Numbered from the stretch's first letter, positions 1-10,786 are shown. The stretch: DNA of 64,000 bases from Deinandra increscens subsp. villosa (GCA_039602395.1 JBCNJP010000027.1:114988354-115052353); one strand, 5' to 3'. A program made the numbers and translations. The notes: generated from the letters alone by a model not told the origin.

Positions 1-519
1 CGAATTAGGCGGAAGCGTCTCGAGCCACTCGACGGCTCGAGATGTAAGGGAGAATGGAAACAAACACAGATAAATGGTATCGTTCGCGACTCCCGTGAGT
101 CCGAACGTGTTGCAGATACGAATAAAGCGCGAGATATGCGTCAGTGCATCTTCGTCTTCACGTCCGTGGAACTGGATGGAATTGGTGAGCGCGTTTATGA
201 CGTGATACGGAACTTGCCAATTGGTGGTGTTGGCAATGTTGGGTTGGGCGATGGCAAACCGAGAGTCGTTGACTCCGGCGCTGGCCTGCTCGTGGACGGT
301 GCGACGGGCCGCCATGGTGGTAAGATCAGGAAAGGGAATGCGTTTGGTGTCGCGTGGGATTTGTGTGGAAGAAGTGGATGTGCACGCTTTGGAGTGAGTG
401 GTGGAAAGTATGACTGCCTCAAGTTCCGTTCGAAGTACACGGAACCGTTCACGAATGTCCTTATCGGGATCAGAGAGCGGTGTAAGTTCAGAGGGACCTT
501 GCGATCGGGTGTGTGGCAT
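1..519 (-). CDS. gag: Gag N-terminal part, Athila/Tat-like Ty3-gypsy element (runs off left edge)
   Basis: Reading the minus strand from the ATG at 517-519 gives 173 uninterrupted codons to the window edge. The product begins MPHTRSQGPSELTPLSD and later contains NALTNSIQFHGREDEDALTH and LTSRAVEWLETLPPNS. The last two match the pattern of the retrotransposon Gag domain of Athila/Tat elements, where a helical core precedes a FLxRFFPP-type block that would lie outside the window. It would form the particle that packages the element RNA in the cytoplasm. The call is supported by the primer-binding site 157 bases upstream on the same strand. The frame looks intact as far as visible. The plus-strand ORF over the same bases is its shadow. 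Confidence 0.8.
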   Translation of the reverse strand, partial: MPHTRSQGPSELTPLSDPDKDIRERFRVLRTELEAVILSTTHSKACTSTSSTQIPRDTKRIPFPDLTTMAARRTVHEQASAGVNDSRFAIAQPNIANTTNWQVPYHVINALTNSIQFHGREDEDALTHISRFIRICNTFGLTGVANDTIYLCLFPFSLTSRAVEWLETLPPNS

Positions 520-675
520 AAAACAGAAGAAAATTAAAAAAATAAAAATTATAAAAATAAAAATCCTAAAAATCTAGACTCGAAAGCAGAAAATCCTAAG
601 ACTCTAGACACAGAAAAACCTAAAAGACTCAAAATTTCCTAACAACGACCTAAGTTAATCTTGCTATTGCCAAGT

Positions 676-694
676 GTCCCCGGCAACGGCGCCA
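676..694 (-). promoter_or_regulatory. Primer-binding site, tRNA-Asp type
   Basis: The minus strand reads TGGCGCCGTTGCCGGGGAC, the primer site typical of Athila and many Tat elements (complement of tRNA-Asp 3' end). It lies a few bases inside the LTR edge at about 701 and upstream of the gag ATG at 519, which fixes the element orientation as minus. Bases 520-675 between it and gag are an A-rich untranslated leader with no other feature seen. Confidence 0.85.
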
Positions 695-700
695 AAAACT

Positions 701-2285
701 TGATGTGTTCGGAACGTACCTAAAATAACTATTAAACCCCAGACCTAACCTAGACCTAGACACACCTAAATTTTACCGAAACTACCTAAACTAGACCGAA
801 CCCTAAGGCAAGTGTACCTGTCGGATTATAGTAAAGCTAAGGTAAGACCGGAAATATCGAACCCTAGAGACACTCTATGGACAAAATTAACCTAGGACCT
901 AAAAATGAAAAAATACTGAGTAGAGTGGGTTTTTGATTTGATGACTTAAATTAACTAACTTAGCTAACAACTGACTAACCGCCGAACGCAGGAAACTTTA
1001 GAGAAATTCAGATGCGAAAGAGACACCACCTAAACCTAGAATCCTATTCAACACTCACAGCTCAACTCGGTTCCAACAATCCTGATGGTGGTTAGTTCAC
1101 CTTTTAAGTCCCTCCTAATAGATAATCCTACACTCGGACAAGAGTTCACCTTGTGGGTACTTCCTACTTCAACTAAACTTAACCACCTCTGAACCTAATC
1201 TTGGGTACCTTAAGCTAGCAGGAGCTACCACTAACCAACTGTAAATGATTTGGAATAACAAGCCAGAAAACTAACCTAGGGAATTTCCTTTTGGGAAAAC
1301 TCGTTCATAAGCAATTAACCGACCCGACTACCCAATAGCTATCACCCTTTTAAGTCTATTTAGCTAGCAGCACACAAGATTTAATTAACTAATTATCAAC
1401 TAACCCTATGACCACAATTAAGAAATCACATTAAACTGCAAGTTTGACCCTACAAGTTAACTACTTTACCCAAACTGGAAGACATCCGCACGCAAAGCAA
1501 AGATTAGTCTATAACTAGAAAACTAAATCAAGTACACATATGCATCACCACAGATAGTTAATGGAATGGAAAAGCTCATCATACATCAATCAAATAGCTA
1601 GAACCGAATTAAATTCGTAAACATTAAACATTTGTCATAATGGTTTAGGTGGTGGCGAATTACTTAGCCAACCACCATGATAAGGTCACAAACACAGAAA
1701 AGTTCCACAATTTGTAAACAAAACATGGTCTTGATCAAGAAATTACAAGAATTCAAAAGTAAGGAAGAACCGGGTGAATGGTTTGATGATGATATTGGCT
1801 TCCTGATTGATCTCCCCTTGATTCCAGCCCTTTCCTCCTCTGAAAATCGCCTCTAGTCTCTCTGAATTCGTCTGGAAGTCATCGCCTCTCGAAACTAAAC
1901 CCTTAAGTCGAATTTATAATGATCCCGTTAAGTTTCCGGATTCTGAGGCTGTAGGCGTATCGCCTACAGGTTCTTTTCTCCCAGGCGATACGCCTGGGAC
2001 TCATATGCGACAAAATAGTCGGTCAAACCGACTTAAGGCTTTCGTTGACTTCTTGGTTCCACGCGTATCGCGTAGAGGCCCTCTCTCCCCAGGCGATATG
2101 CCTGGGGACCTTTTTGCTGGTTTATATAACTATTTATCAGATTATTCACGAGTACGCAGCGGATCGATCCTATGATTTAACCTAACTAACCGGATAGAAC
2201 ATGTTTACCTTATGAGCTCGGATTGACTTGATCTCTTGGAGGATTTAATGCAAATCCCTCTACGATCGCACACACGACACACCAA
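701..2285 (-). repeat. 5' LTR of the Athila/Tat-like element (right boundary uncertain)
   Basis: The LTR edge next to the primer site is at about 701 (TGATGTGTTC; 705 TGTTCGG is an alternative). A TATA-like TTTATATA lies at 2121-2128, read on the minus strand. There is no long ORF. The outer edge cannot be fixed because a Copia LTR begins at 2286 and no second copy or target duplication is visible. The segment carries four strong short inverted repeats (separate entry). Confidence 0.6.
1949..2107. repeat. Cluster of four short perfect inverted repeats
   Basis: Four hairpins lie in 159 bases. 1949-1969: arms CTGTAGGCG/CGCCTACAG, loop TAT. 1980-1998: CCCAGGCG/CGCCTGGG, loop ATA. 2061-2073: ACGCG/CGCGT, loop TAT. 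2087-2107: CCCCAGGC/GCCTGGGG, loop GATAT. All share a core like GCG-TAT-CGC or its reverse complement. They sit just downstream of the presumed TATA box at 2121-2128 (element sense), so they may lie in the transcript leader. Confidence 0.85.
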
Positions 2286-2811
2286 TGTTATGTGCTAGCA
2301 CTTGATCACGAACCTTCTTCTTCAAGTTTTGGTCAAACCACAATTTCGAACTCAAGGGAATTAGAAACCCTAGCCGAAATTTAGAAGAGGAGAGGAGGAG
2401 GAGAGAATTAGGGTTTTGGATTTCTCTAATCACTTGGATTTTTTTTAATGGTGTCGAAAACCCTTAACCAAGGGGTTCTATTTATAGGGTTTAGATAACT
2501 TAGGGAACAAGATTAGGACAACACAATGAGCCCTATGAGGCTTACGAATTTCTAGAATTCGTACAAGGACTTTGGGCCTCCACCAACTTGTTCCTTAATT
2601 AATATAGTCCAATTCCCTTCTCTTTAATTAATAACTAATGGCCTGTTAACAATTAACTATTAGTTTTTAATTAATTCCTCTTTAATAATTCGTGATAAAT
2701 ATTAATTAACTATTAATTAATATTAATACATTTGGTGTCGAGACGTGTGACCCCGTAGGCTTAAATAATTTCTGGACATACGCTTACTATTACATGATCA
2801 TATCCCTACAG
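2286..2811 (-). repeat. 3' LTR of Copia element F
   Basis: The 526-base segment runs from TGTTATGTGC to ATATCCCTACA, giving TG...CA ends. Next to 2811 the minus strand reads CAAGTGGGAGC, a good polypurine tract directly before the LTR start TGTAGGG. A TATA box (CTATAAATAG, minus) is at 2478-2487, followed by a short inverted repeat AACCCTT/AAGGGGTT on its transcript side. Only one copy is visible, so the outer edge is inferred from the TG terminus. Confidence 0.7.
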
Positions 2812-3644
2812 CTCCCACTTGAGCTTGTAATAGTAAAGGTAATAACATTGGTTAGCGTCTAGCAACACGCCAATGCTCCCAGAAATATTTAAGTACAGCT
2901 TCTCAATGTGTATTTAAATGGTTTAGTCATTTATTATCCCTTTGTTACCGACACCGTGTTAAATACGGATATGGATCAAAGTCATTCCATACTTTAACGA
3001 TTGTGTTTCTCATTCTCACAACTAAGTTAAGATTACCAAATTGCAAATCGACACATCTCTAGATTTCATTTGGGCACGGCCATGCAAACATCTTAATTAG
3101 TCCAATGAGGGGCCCAGTGGTATCTGCTTCAGCACAAAGCTGAAGGAACAAATCCTCTTGACTACACGTGTCAAGTCACATACTTCACTACACTTACTGA
3201 AAAGAGCCCTTTTGTACTACCTTATTCAGGATAGTTAGACCTATATCAAGTAGGTGCAATCCATACATGCATGACCTGCTTGTATCTCAAGTCTAAGGAT
3301 AAATAAAGCAAACATTTACGAATTTCACTTAATGACGCCGATCCATAAAGTGATAATTCGTTAGTGGGTCAGTCCAGTATGCATCCAATGAATACCATGT
3401 GAGTTTGGTGGGACCATCCGAACCAATCACTCAGATTTTGTCTTAGTTTAACTATATTCCCATATAGTTAATTGACAATGGACAATTTAGAATACTTGAC
3501 AAGTACTCAAGGATTGAACATGCAAATATAGGACACAATTTACTATTAAATGAAATCAAACATATCAAGTACTTTATTTCATTATATAAATAGAAATTGT
3601 TTAACATCCCTTATCCAAATACTGAAACATCAGACATACATGAT

Positions 3645-4397
3645 TTAACTAGCTAATCTAAGTCCCATGCCCTCGGCATGCCTTTCAAGTTTTGGTCTCG
3701 ATAGAGCTTTCGTGAAAGGATCAGCTAAGTTAATATCCGTGTGAACTTTGAGTAATTTTATTTCACCAAGTTCGATCTGCTCACGAACATAGTGATATCT
3801 CCTAGCATAGTGTTTGGCGCCCTTCTGAACTCCGGGTTCTTTGGCGATGATTAATGCACCCGAGTTATCGCAATACATGTCGATAGGCAAGTTACTTGTG
3901 GGGACAATGTCAAGCCCACTAATAAACTTCCTTATCCAGACAGCCTCCATTGCAGCCTCTGACGCAACAATGTACTCAGACTCTGTTGCAGACATAGCAA
4001 CTGTGGTTTGCTTCTTGCTCTTCCAATCCACTGCGCCTCCATTTAGAACGAAGACATACCCAGACTGAGACTTCGTGTCATCTCTATCAGTCTGAAATCC
4101 AGCATCACAGTATCCGGTCACTTTGAGCTCTTGATCTGGATTTCCCCCATACACCAAAAACAAATCTCTAGTAGCCCGTAGGTACTTGAGAATGGTCTTA
4201 ACAGTAGTCCAGTGACTTTCACCTGGATTCTGTTGACATTGGCTAATGATATTTTGCGCAAATGCTATATCAGGTCTAGTGCATCTCACCGCATACATTA
4301 TAGAGCCTACAGCCGAAGCATAAGGAACTCTTTGCATACGTTTCACCTCATACATTATAGAGCCTACAGCCGAAGCATAAGGAACTCTTTGCATACG
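3645..4397 (-). pseudogene. pol: Copia Pol C-terminus (RT end and RNase H), element F
   Basis: The frame encodes the classic Copia end. A VPYASAVGSIMYAVRCTRPD block is the RT connection. SGYVFVLNGGAVDWKSKKQ, SATESEYIVASEAAMEAVW and YCDNSGALIIAKEP are RNase H motifs with the catalytic D/E/D residues. The terminal LADPFTKALSRPKLERH leads to the natural stop at 3645. RNase H degrades the RNA template during reverse transcription. The true frame begins at 4397. The ten extra N-terminal residues of the longest ORF come from antisense Gypsy sequence and are not part of it. A 57-base in-frame duplication repeats the MQRVPYASAVGSIMY segment. The remaining Pol and Gag are absent. Confidence 0.9.
4284..4397. 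repeat. 57-bp tandem duplication ending at the F/B junction
   Basis: The block that ends GGAACTCTTTGCATACG at 4340 recurs with the same ending at 4397, a period of 57 bases (19 codons, in frame). The second unit stops exactly where Gypsy element B begins at 4398. The first unit is slightly diverged at its left edge. Confidence 0.8.
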
Positions 4398-4778
4398 CAT
4401 CAGTGTGTTTCTGCTTCCAATCCAACTTTGCAATCTTCTGAGTTAATGCGGTTAACGGTGTTGCTATTTTAGAGAAATCCTGTATGAATCGCCTATAGTA
4501 ACCTGCTAAACCCAAAAATCTTCTAATTTCCGTCGGAGACTTAGGCTGCTCCCAGTTCATTACCGCTTCAACCTTAGCTGGGTCCACTTGAATTCCAGCA
4601 TCACTCACAATATGACCCAAAAATTGAACTTCACGAAGCCAGAATTCACACTTAGAAAATTTCGCATAAAGTTTTTCAAATCTTAGTACCTCTAAAATCT
4701 TTCTAAGGTGTTCTTCATGCTCCTTCCTTGTTCGTGAATAAATCAATATGTCATCTATGAAGACTATTACAAACTTAT
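4398..4778 (-). pseudogene. pol: Element B RT fragment, palm/thumb
   Basis: This continues the RT of element B after solo LTR A. It contains the FIDD catalytic box (4750-4761), then IYSRTRKEHEEHL, KFSKCEFWLREVQFLGHIVS, and GYYRRFIQDFSKIATPLTAL. It ends at DWKQKHTDA, where the Copia fragment F abuts. Alignment by eye to element C (57474-57860) shows the reading continues from PYLDK on the other side of solo LTR A. RT copies the element RNA into DNA. Here it is split and lacks RNase H. Confidence 0.85.
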
Positions 4779-4857
4779 TGTAACACCTATGGTAAAAACC
4801 TTGATCTCGGAATATAAAATCACAAGAAAAATAAAGAATTTTTTTTTTCTTTTTCTG

Positions 4858-5003
4858 GAGGGCATGAGGACCGCATGCCCTCTCTGTTCCAACCTCTTGC
4901 GGTCCTCAAGACCCGTGAGGTTTCCGATCAGGATCCGCGTACTTTTTTTTGACCCATGAGGACCGCATAGGTGTATGTTTGGAAACTGCATGTGGTCCTC
5001 ATC
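4858..5003. repeat. GAGGACCGC inverted-repeat cluster just upstream of LTR A TATA
   Basis: Arms GAGGGCATG (4858-4866) and CATGCCCTC (4874-4882) pair perfectly around a 7-base loop that itself completes GAGGACCGC. GCGGTCCTC follows at 4899-4907, GAGGACCGC at 4958-4966, and a diverged GTGGTCCTC before the TATA at 5016. The same arrangement is in LTR B (about 16745-16885, minus) and LTR C (about 50790-50930). Confidence 0.8.
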
Positions 5004-6881
5004 GACGCCCAACACTATAAAAACGAGTTTTACTCATTTTCTGCTCATTTTTCACTTCTTCACTTCAAGAACTCGAGTTTTCTCTGCCATTTCACTCCTA
5101 AGAAACCCTAATCCGGTTGTGGGGAGCTTGAATCATCAAGGTTAAGCCATTTTCAAGACATACGAAGCTCGGGTAATCTCCTACTCCTCTTGTTTCTCCA
5201 TTTCAAGCTAAGTTTTGTTGGGGATCCTCACTGATCAGTGTTGGTTCTTAGGAATTGATGCTTTCATGTGCGATCAAGGATGATCAACGCGCATTGGGAG
5301 CAAGCATAAGGTATTTTAGGTAAGATATGTGTTCGGTTTGCCCTAGATCATATTTTTGAGGAAGACCGCCTCTAAATCAGTGTTTGATGATGCATGCAAG
5401 CTTCGAAATAGCTTCTGGAATGTACTAGGAGGCTGGAGAGAGTGAAAACCCGCTTGGAGAAGCTCGATACAAGAATTGGTGCATAAGGTACAAGTCTTTG
5501 ATGCATGCATGTTATTGTTTTGTGTTTAGTTTGAGAATCTGGAACTTGGTCAGGGAAACCCCACCATCTCAGTGGCTAAAATGTCACAAGAAGAGAGTTG
5601 GTTCAATGGGTGGAGACCCCTTTTGTTGTATTCTAGCATTTAACCCGAAAACCGAGCATTTTGGAATTATTGATAATAGGTTAATGACACATTGCGCATC
5701 TCAGTGGCTTAAAGCCTTAAAAATCTGAGTTAATCAGTCCCTAGGTGGAGACCATTGGTTTGGAACATGATTTTGGTTGTCGGTTTTGCAATGGAATTGA
5801 ATTATGGACTTTTTGTGTATAACCGGGACTTGTAACATTGTTTTGGTACGGCCTCAAAGCCTTAAAAATTTAAGTATTAGCTACTGGAACATGTTAGAAC
5901 AAAACCCCATTGTCGAAACGAGCTAAAAATGCAAAATGGAAAAATTCACTAATTGACAAAATAGTCGATAAGGACCGCATGAGTTTCGTTTGTTGGTATG
6001 CTCGCGGTCCTCATAGCCTGGAAAGTCAACGTGGTCTGTTGACCATCCATGAGGACCGCATGGGATATTTTTCTGGTTTACGCGTGGTCCTCATGTGTCC
6101 CTGGACAGTTTCATTGTTTTGTTTTGTTTTGTGTTTTGGGCTATATCGAGCGACCCGGTTTGGTTATTTTCACGAGTATGGGCATGTTGCTTTCCAGTAA
6201 TGATATTTCACTTCCCGGTTGGGGCCCTATGATCTCGTCGGGTGTTTGTTGTCCGCTCGGTATGCTCCTAGGAGTGTTGTTAAACCTCCCGATTGTTTGT
6301 GGTTTGTTGCTACCAATTGCTTTAGCATTTTTATTTGTGGATAGGTTCTGATATAATTATACATATATCATTATAATAGACTTGCCACTGTGATACACCT
6401 GGACGTTTGGATTCTCGTTCCCTGTGACGTTTGTTTGATCCACCGCTTGTTCATCTGTGAGTTGATAGCTTTTCCCCTACTTTAACTTTTTAACGTTTTG
6501 GGGTGTACATGAACCATGTCAAACTATTGCTTGTTTGTTTGTTACTGTGCTTAGCTATTTATTACCATGTTATAAATTTAAACTCGCATGTTACGAGATG
6601 TTCATGTTGATTAGTATGGTTAATTTGGGCCTTAGTGTTAGGCCACAAAGACATATATTGCACCAATACAGCTGTAGAGGTAGATCAAGGTGTCTCATAC
6701 CCGTTTGTTGGATCCATTAGGGGTCGGGTGATGGCTTATATGCCTAGTCCACAAAGGGATGCGTGCGGTCGTAGGACCGTACCCCCGGAGTGCTGGTCTA
6801 ACCATAGGAATTTATAACAGGCACAGTATTGTTACTTGATTTGTGGAAACTTGGATTTGAGTCAAACGCGCTACGACTCAC

Positions 6882-6928
6882 CAACAACTTTTGTTGTTGA
6901 TGTATTTTTGGTTCATGTGCAGGTAAGT
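6882..6928 (+). promoter_or_regulatory. Hairpin plus CAG|GTAAGT splice-like site, LTR A
   Basis: Stem CAACAAC (6882-6888) and GTTGTTG (6893-6899) enclose a TTTT loop. After 23 bases, which are T-rich, comes CAG|GTAAGT with the junction at 6922/6923. The site matches a plant 5' splice site perfectly and also a 3' splice site on its left side. The same unit occurs in LTRs B, C and J and in insert L. Confidence 0.75.
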
Positions 6929-7299
6929 AAAGCTTTGGGTGGATGTCACGTTTGGATGTTAGGGACGAGTTAGGTTTTGTAACCGCTGGGGTTGATTTGG
7001 TTGATTTTGGGATTTGTTCCCCGTCATGACTATCCTTTGTTATTGTTGTCTTTTCCTCTGACTGTGTTGGTAGCCTTAGGTTCTGCCTGGGCGTAGACTA
7101 ACGTGAAATACTTAAGACTTAACATATTAAGTCCATCATGGTTTGTATTTGATTTTGTATTGGACAGGTCGTCTGTTTATGTGTGTTGACCTTGTGATTT
7201 TGCATCTATCTGTTTGCTTCCGCGTGTTCTGATACGGACGGCCGGTCCCACTCTCCTCTCCCCCGCGCCTGGCAAGGCGCGTTGGGGCGGGGTGTGACA

Positions 7300-8367
7300 C
7301 TTATCGAGGTAGGGTTTACACACCTGGTTCATTAAATCCATAAAGACTCCAGGGGCGTTTGTCAATCCAAACGGCATCACGATGAACTCATAGTGCCCAT
7401 ATCTCGTTCTAAATGAAGTCCTTGGAACATCTTCCTCTCTAACTCTTACCTGGTGGTATCTAGACCTAAAGTCAATCTTTGAGAAGTAACTTGCTCCTTG
7501 GAGTTGGTCAAACAAATCATCTATGCGAGGGAGTGGGTATCTATTCTTGATCGTTACCTTGTTGAGTTCACGGTAGTCAATGCACATGTGCAAAGACCCA
7601 TCCTTTTTCTTTACAAACAAAACGGGGGCTCCCCATGGGGATGAACTAGGCCGGATAAATCCTTTGTCCAGAAGGTCTTGCAGTTGACTCTTAAGTTCTT
7701 GCATCTCCGATGGTACAAGGCGATAAGGCGCTTTAGCTATTGGTGTCATCCCTGGTGTAAGCTCAATTTGGAATTCCACTTGCCTCTTTGGTGGCAGTCC
7801 CGGAAGTTCTTCGGGAAACACATCGGAAAAATCAGAGACAACGGGTACGTTTTCAACCTTTTCTTCTCGTGGGACTTCTAGTAAGTTAGCCAAGAAAGCT
7901 TGGCACCCTTTCCTCATACACTTTTCCGCTCTAAGCAATGAGATTAAATTTAAAGGTCGTGCTTGGCGATCTCCAACGATAGTGTGCACCTTGCCCTCTG
8001 ACGACTATACTTCCACAACCTTCTTATCACAGTGGATCTTCGCCCGATAGCGGCTCAACTAATCCATACCAAGTACAATATCGAATTCACTCAATGCCAT
8101 GGGTAACAATTCAAGATCAAATAAGGCATCATCTATTCTTAGTTGGCAACATCTAACAATTTCAGGAATGCTACTCTCCTGCCCACTAGCAGTTTCTACA
8201 ACATAGGGTCTATCTAACGCATGTAAAGCACATTTCAATTTGGGTAAACACGAAGTGGCCACAAAACTCCTATTAGCTCCAAAGTCAAACAATATACTAA
8301 CAAACACATTGTTCACAGAGAACATACCAGATATAACATCATCACTATTACGAGCCTCTTCAGCAGT
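7300..8367 (-). pseudogene. pol: Element B protease and RT N-terminal half
   Basis: From 8367 the frame reads TTAEEARNSDDV, then the aspartic protease core ILFDFGANRSFVATSC, where the usual DSG is DFG, a suspicious change. It continues to LSEFDIVLGMD, where a TAG stop replaces the expected Trp (8059-8061). A second TAG follows a few dozen codons later. RT blocks LLDKGFIRPSSSPWGAPVLF, MCIDYRELNKVTIKNRYPLP and VMPFGLTNAP are clear. The fragment ends at NQVCKPYLDK, directly before solo LTR A. Protease would mature the polyprotein and RT make cDNA. With two stops and two insertions the product cannot be made. Confidence 0.88.
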
Positions 8368-8724
8368 TGTCACACCCTGTAAGATTTGTGTCGGGATGCG
8401 AAAAAGGTTATCACAGTCAAGGTTACGAACGTACTCTGGATGGTTCAACAACTAGAGTCGTTTTGGAAAATGTTAAATTGTTGGAGTAAATAGGAGTTTT
8501 TCCAATATCATTATGCAGCGGATTAATTGTAATGAGAAAAGTAAATAGTTTTAAGTTTACAACACATAAGTTTCAAAAGATTTTTAGGACATGACACCGT
8601 TAGGCGTTATGTCAGGAAAATCTCCAAAAGCTAAACCATACTCCAGAAACAAATGATAAATCCGAAGATGCAAAGGCAGGAAACAAGCAAGCAGGTCCGA
8701 TGCATGCACATCAATTAAGTTTAA

Positions 8725-8769
8725 GTACCTGAGAATTCATACGAGAAAACGGTCAACAAATAATTGTTG
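8725..8769 (-). promoter_or_regulatory. Hairpin plus CAG|GTAC splice-like site, insert L
   Basis: On the minus strand, arms CAACAA (8769-8764) and TTGTTG (8759-8754) enclose TTAT. Then 25 pyrimidine-rich bases lead to CTCAG|GTACTT with the junction at 8729/8728. Spacing and flanking ACTCACC match LTRs A, B, C and J although the rest of the LTR is different. Confidence 0.65.
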
Positions 8770-10286
8770 GTGAGTTTCACAGGTTTAAGGTGCTAGCAGT
8801 TAAAGGTTAAGCGAAAATAGTAATTAGAAATAGTTCATGTTAATAGTTGACAATATTTGATAAGACTAGTTGATAATGTTACCATGTACCCTGAATACCG
8901 AAACTGACTGTTTACCCACTCTTGGTACCTATTGTCCATTTGGTACCGCATAGATATGACATAACAATTTGTACTCTTTGACAAAAGACGGAGTCACGAT
9001 TGGAGCGACCAATCAGAGCAGGGGCGTTAACCCAATAGATCTATTCAAATGTTACCGTTTGCAATGATAATTAATCGGATTCAGTTAATAGTGGGGTTTG
9101 GGTTATAGCATGAATGAACATGAGATAACAAGTGTGGACAATGGAAAAGCACATGAAACAGTTATGATAACAAGGTCTGATTGTCTAACATGGAAAAATG
9201 TATGTATGAATTCTCCCCCAAAGATAAAATAGTTAAAAGAAAAAGGGGCCGTGAAAACTCACATGATTCAGTGATGGAAATCGGTAGCACGATCAATGAA
9301 AATGCAAGCCTAGATAGTTATAAGACATGCAATATGATAAGTAATTGGGTTGACATTAATGTCACTCCAATTAGGTAGGTCAAGTCTTGACGTCATGGTA
9401 GCCTTAAGGTTAAGTGATTTGAAAATCAAAGTAAGTGTATCCGGTTATGTATTTATTTGGAAATAACGTAAAGTATACATTTTTAATTAAATAAAATATA
9501 TAAAAATTCCCAAATAATATTTAAAGATGGTAAATATTTATAGAAATAAATATTTAGTTAAAATGAGGGTTTTCATATGAAAATTGATTATTTTGACTAG
9601 TTAGCCAAAAATCGGGCGATTTCGCGGTAACCGCCGATTACACGATATTTATCCGTTTAAGTTAGAAATCAATCAAGTTTAATAAAATATGATTAATTTC
9701 TGTCCAAAATGGGTGGATAATTATTTTAAGTGTCGGTTTGCATTAGTTTGCCGGTTTTGGGTATTTAGTGCCGGTTTTGCCGTTTTGGTCCCGTTTGCCC
9801 ATTAAATGACACCGTTAGGTTCCTAAATTCACTATAAGCATTTGTAAACATGTTTTCATTATTAAAATAACCCAATGAGTTCATTTGGACCAGATTTGAG
9901 TTTCTTTATAAAAATGGTGTTTCCGGGCCCGTCGGGTGTCGGTTTTAGTCCCGGTTTGTGCCCAAATTCAAGTAATTTATAAAGGGATCTTTTGGCCATG
10001 TCTTAGGTTCACTTTAACCATCACAACCTACTGTTTAAAAGTCCAAAGTTTCTGGTCTAAACGGATCTTTAGTGAAAAGCCATTTCTAGGGTTTTTAAAG
10101 TGTACTTTTGTATGCAAAAGTTTGCTATGGTGAGTTTAAGCACTATGTAGGACCGTTGATTACTCAGAGAAATAATCAAGAACAAGAACTCTTTACATGC
10201 AGATCACAACCATGCGGAATGAAGTTGTATCATACTTGTTTTACTTAAGCTTTGTTTTACTTATACTTGTAGTTTGATTGTATTGA

Positions 10287-10786
10287 NNNNNNNNNNNNNN
10301 NNNNNNNNNNNNNNNNNNNNNNNNNNNNNNNNNNNNNNNNNNNNNNNNNNNNNNNNNNNNNNNNNNNNNNNNNNNNNNNNNNNNNNNNNNNNNNNNNNNN
10401 NNNNNNNNNNNNNNNNNNNNNNNNNNNNNNNNNNNNNNNNNNNNNNNNNNNNNNNNNNNNNNNNNNNNNNNNNNNNNNNNNNNNNNNNNNNNNNNNNNNN
10501 NNNNNNNNNNNNNNNNNNNNNNNNNNNNNNNNNNNNNNNNNNNNNNNNNNNNNNNNNNNNNNNNNNNNNNNNNNNNNNNNNNNNNNNNNNNNNNNNNNNN
10601 NNNNNNNNNNNNNNNNNNNNNNNNNNNNNNNNNNNNNNNNNNNNNNNNNNNNNNNNNNNNNNNNNNNNNNNNNNNNNNNNNNNNNNNNNNNNNNNNNNNN
10701 NNNNNNNNNNNNNNNNNNNNNNNNNNNNNNNNNNNNNNNNNNNNNNNNNNNNNNNNNNNNNNNNNNNNNNNNNNNNNNNNNNNNNN
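10287..10786. other. Assembly gap (500 N)
   Basis: Exactly 500 N, a conventional placeholder, so the true length is unknown. It hides the right end of insert L and its right target duplication. Confidence 0.99.

Larger units (their letters stand above)
2286..4397 (-). mobile_element. Element F: 3' part of a Ty1-copia retrotransposon
   Basis: Minus-strand order is pol C-terminus (4397-3645), untranslated region (3644-2812), polypurine tract and 3' LTR (2811-2286). The 5' two thirds are missing: at 4397/4398 the sequence jumps into the RT-RNase H connection of Gypsy element B. Bases 2812-3644 hold no ORF and read as the 3' untranslated region. No target duplication can be tested because the 5' LTR is absent. 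Confidence 0.8.
4779..7299 (+). repeat. Solo LTR A of the B/C family, inserted in the RT of element B
   Basis: The 2521-base segment starts TGTAACACC and ends GGTGTGACA, with a perfect 5-bp target duplication CTTAT (4774-4778 and 7300-7304). No internal region follows, so it is a solo LTR left by recombination. It is close to LTR B (opposite strand) and LTR C. TATAAAAA is at 5016-5023. Clusters of GAGGACCGC and its complement GCGGTCCTC occur at about 4858-5003 and 5968-6107. A donor-like CGG|GTAATC lies at 5172/5173. Short ORFs inside it are not genes. Confidence 0.93.
8368..10786 (-). mobile_element. Insert L: LTR-like element of a third Gypsy family in element B (right end lost in gap)
   Basis: Element B is interrupted between LFIM (10787) and TTAEEA (8367), which are adjacent in element C. 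The insert starts TGTCACACCC at 8368, i.e. ends GGGTGTGACA on the minus strand like LTRs A-C and J. It is preceded by a possible target site GCAGT (8363-8367). It is AT-rich and noncoding, and holds the hairpin/splice-like unit at 8725-8769. GCGGT/ACCGC arms lie near 9625. Its right end falls in the 500-N gap, so whether it is a solo LTR or a collapsed full element is unknown. Short ORFs inside are not supported as genes. Confidence 0.7.

Noticed and set aside
136..537. 133-codon plus-strand ORF at the left edge
   Set aside because: It is the antisense of the minus-strand gag frame, which carries real Gag motifs and a primer site upstream.
4858..6107. Repeated GAGGACCGC motifs resembling an array
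   Set aside because: Spacing is irregular, orientation alternates and there are no uniform spacers, so it is not CRISPR-like. It is part of a plant LTR.
5910..6351. ORFs with hydrophobic stretches inside LTR A
   Set aside because: Not conserved as frames in LTR C, and the segment is LTR leader. No gene.
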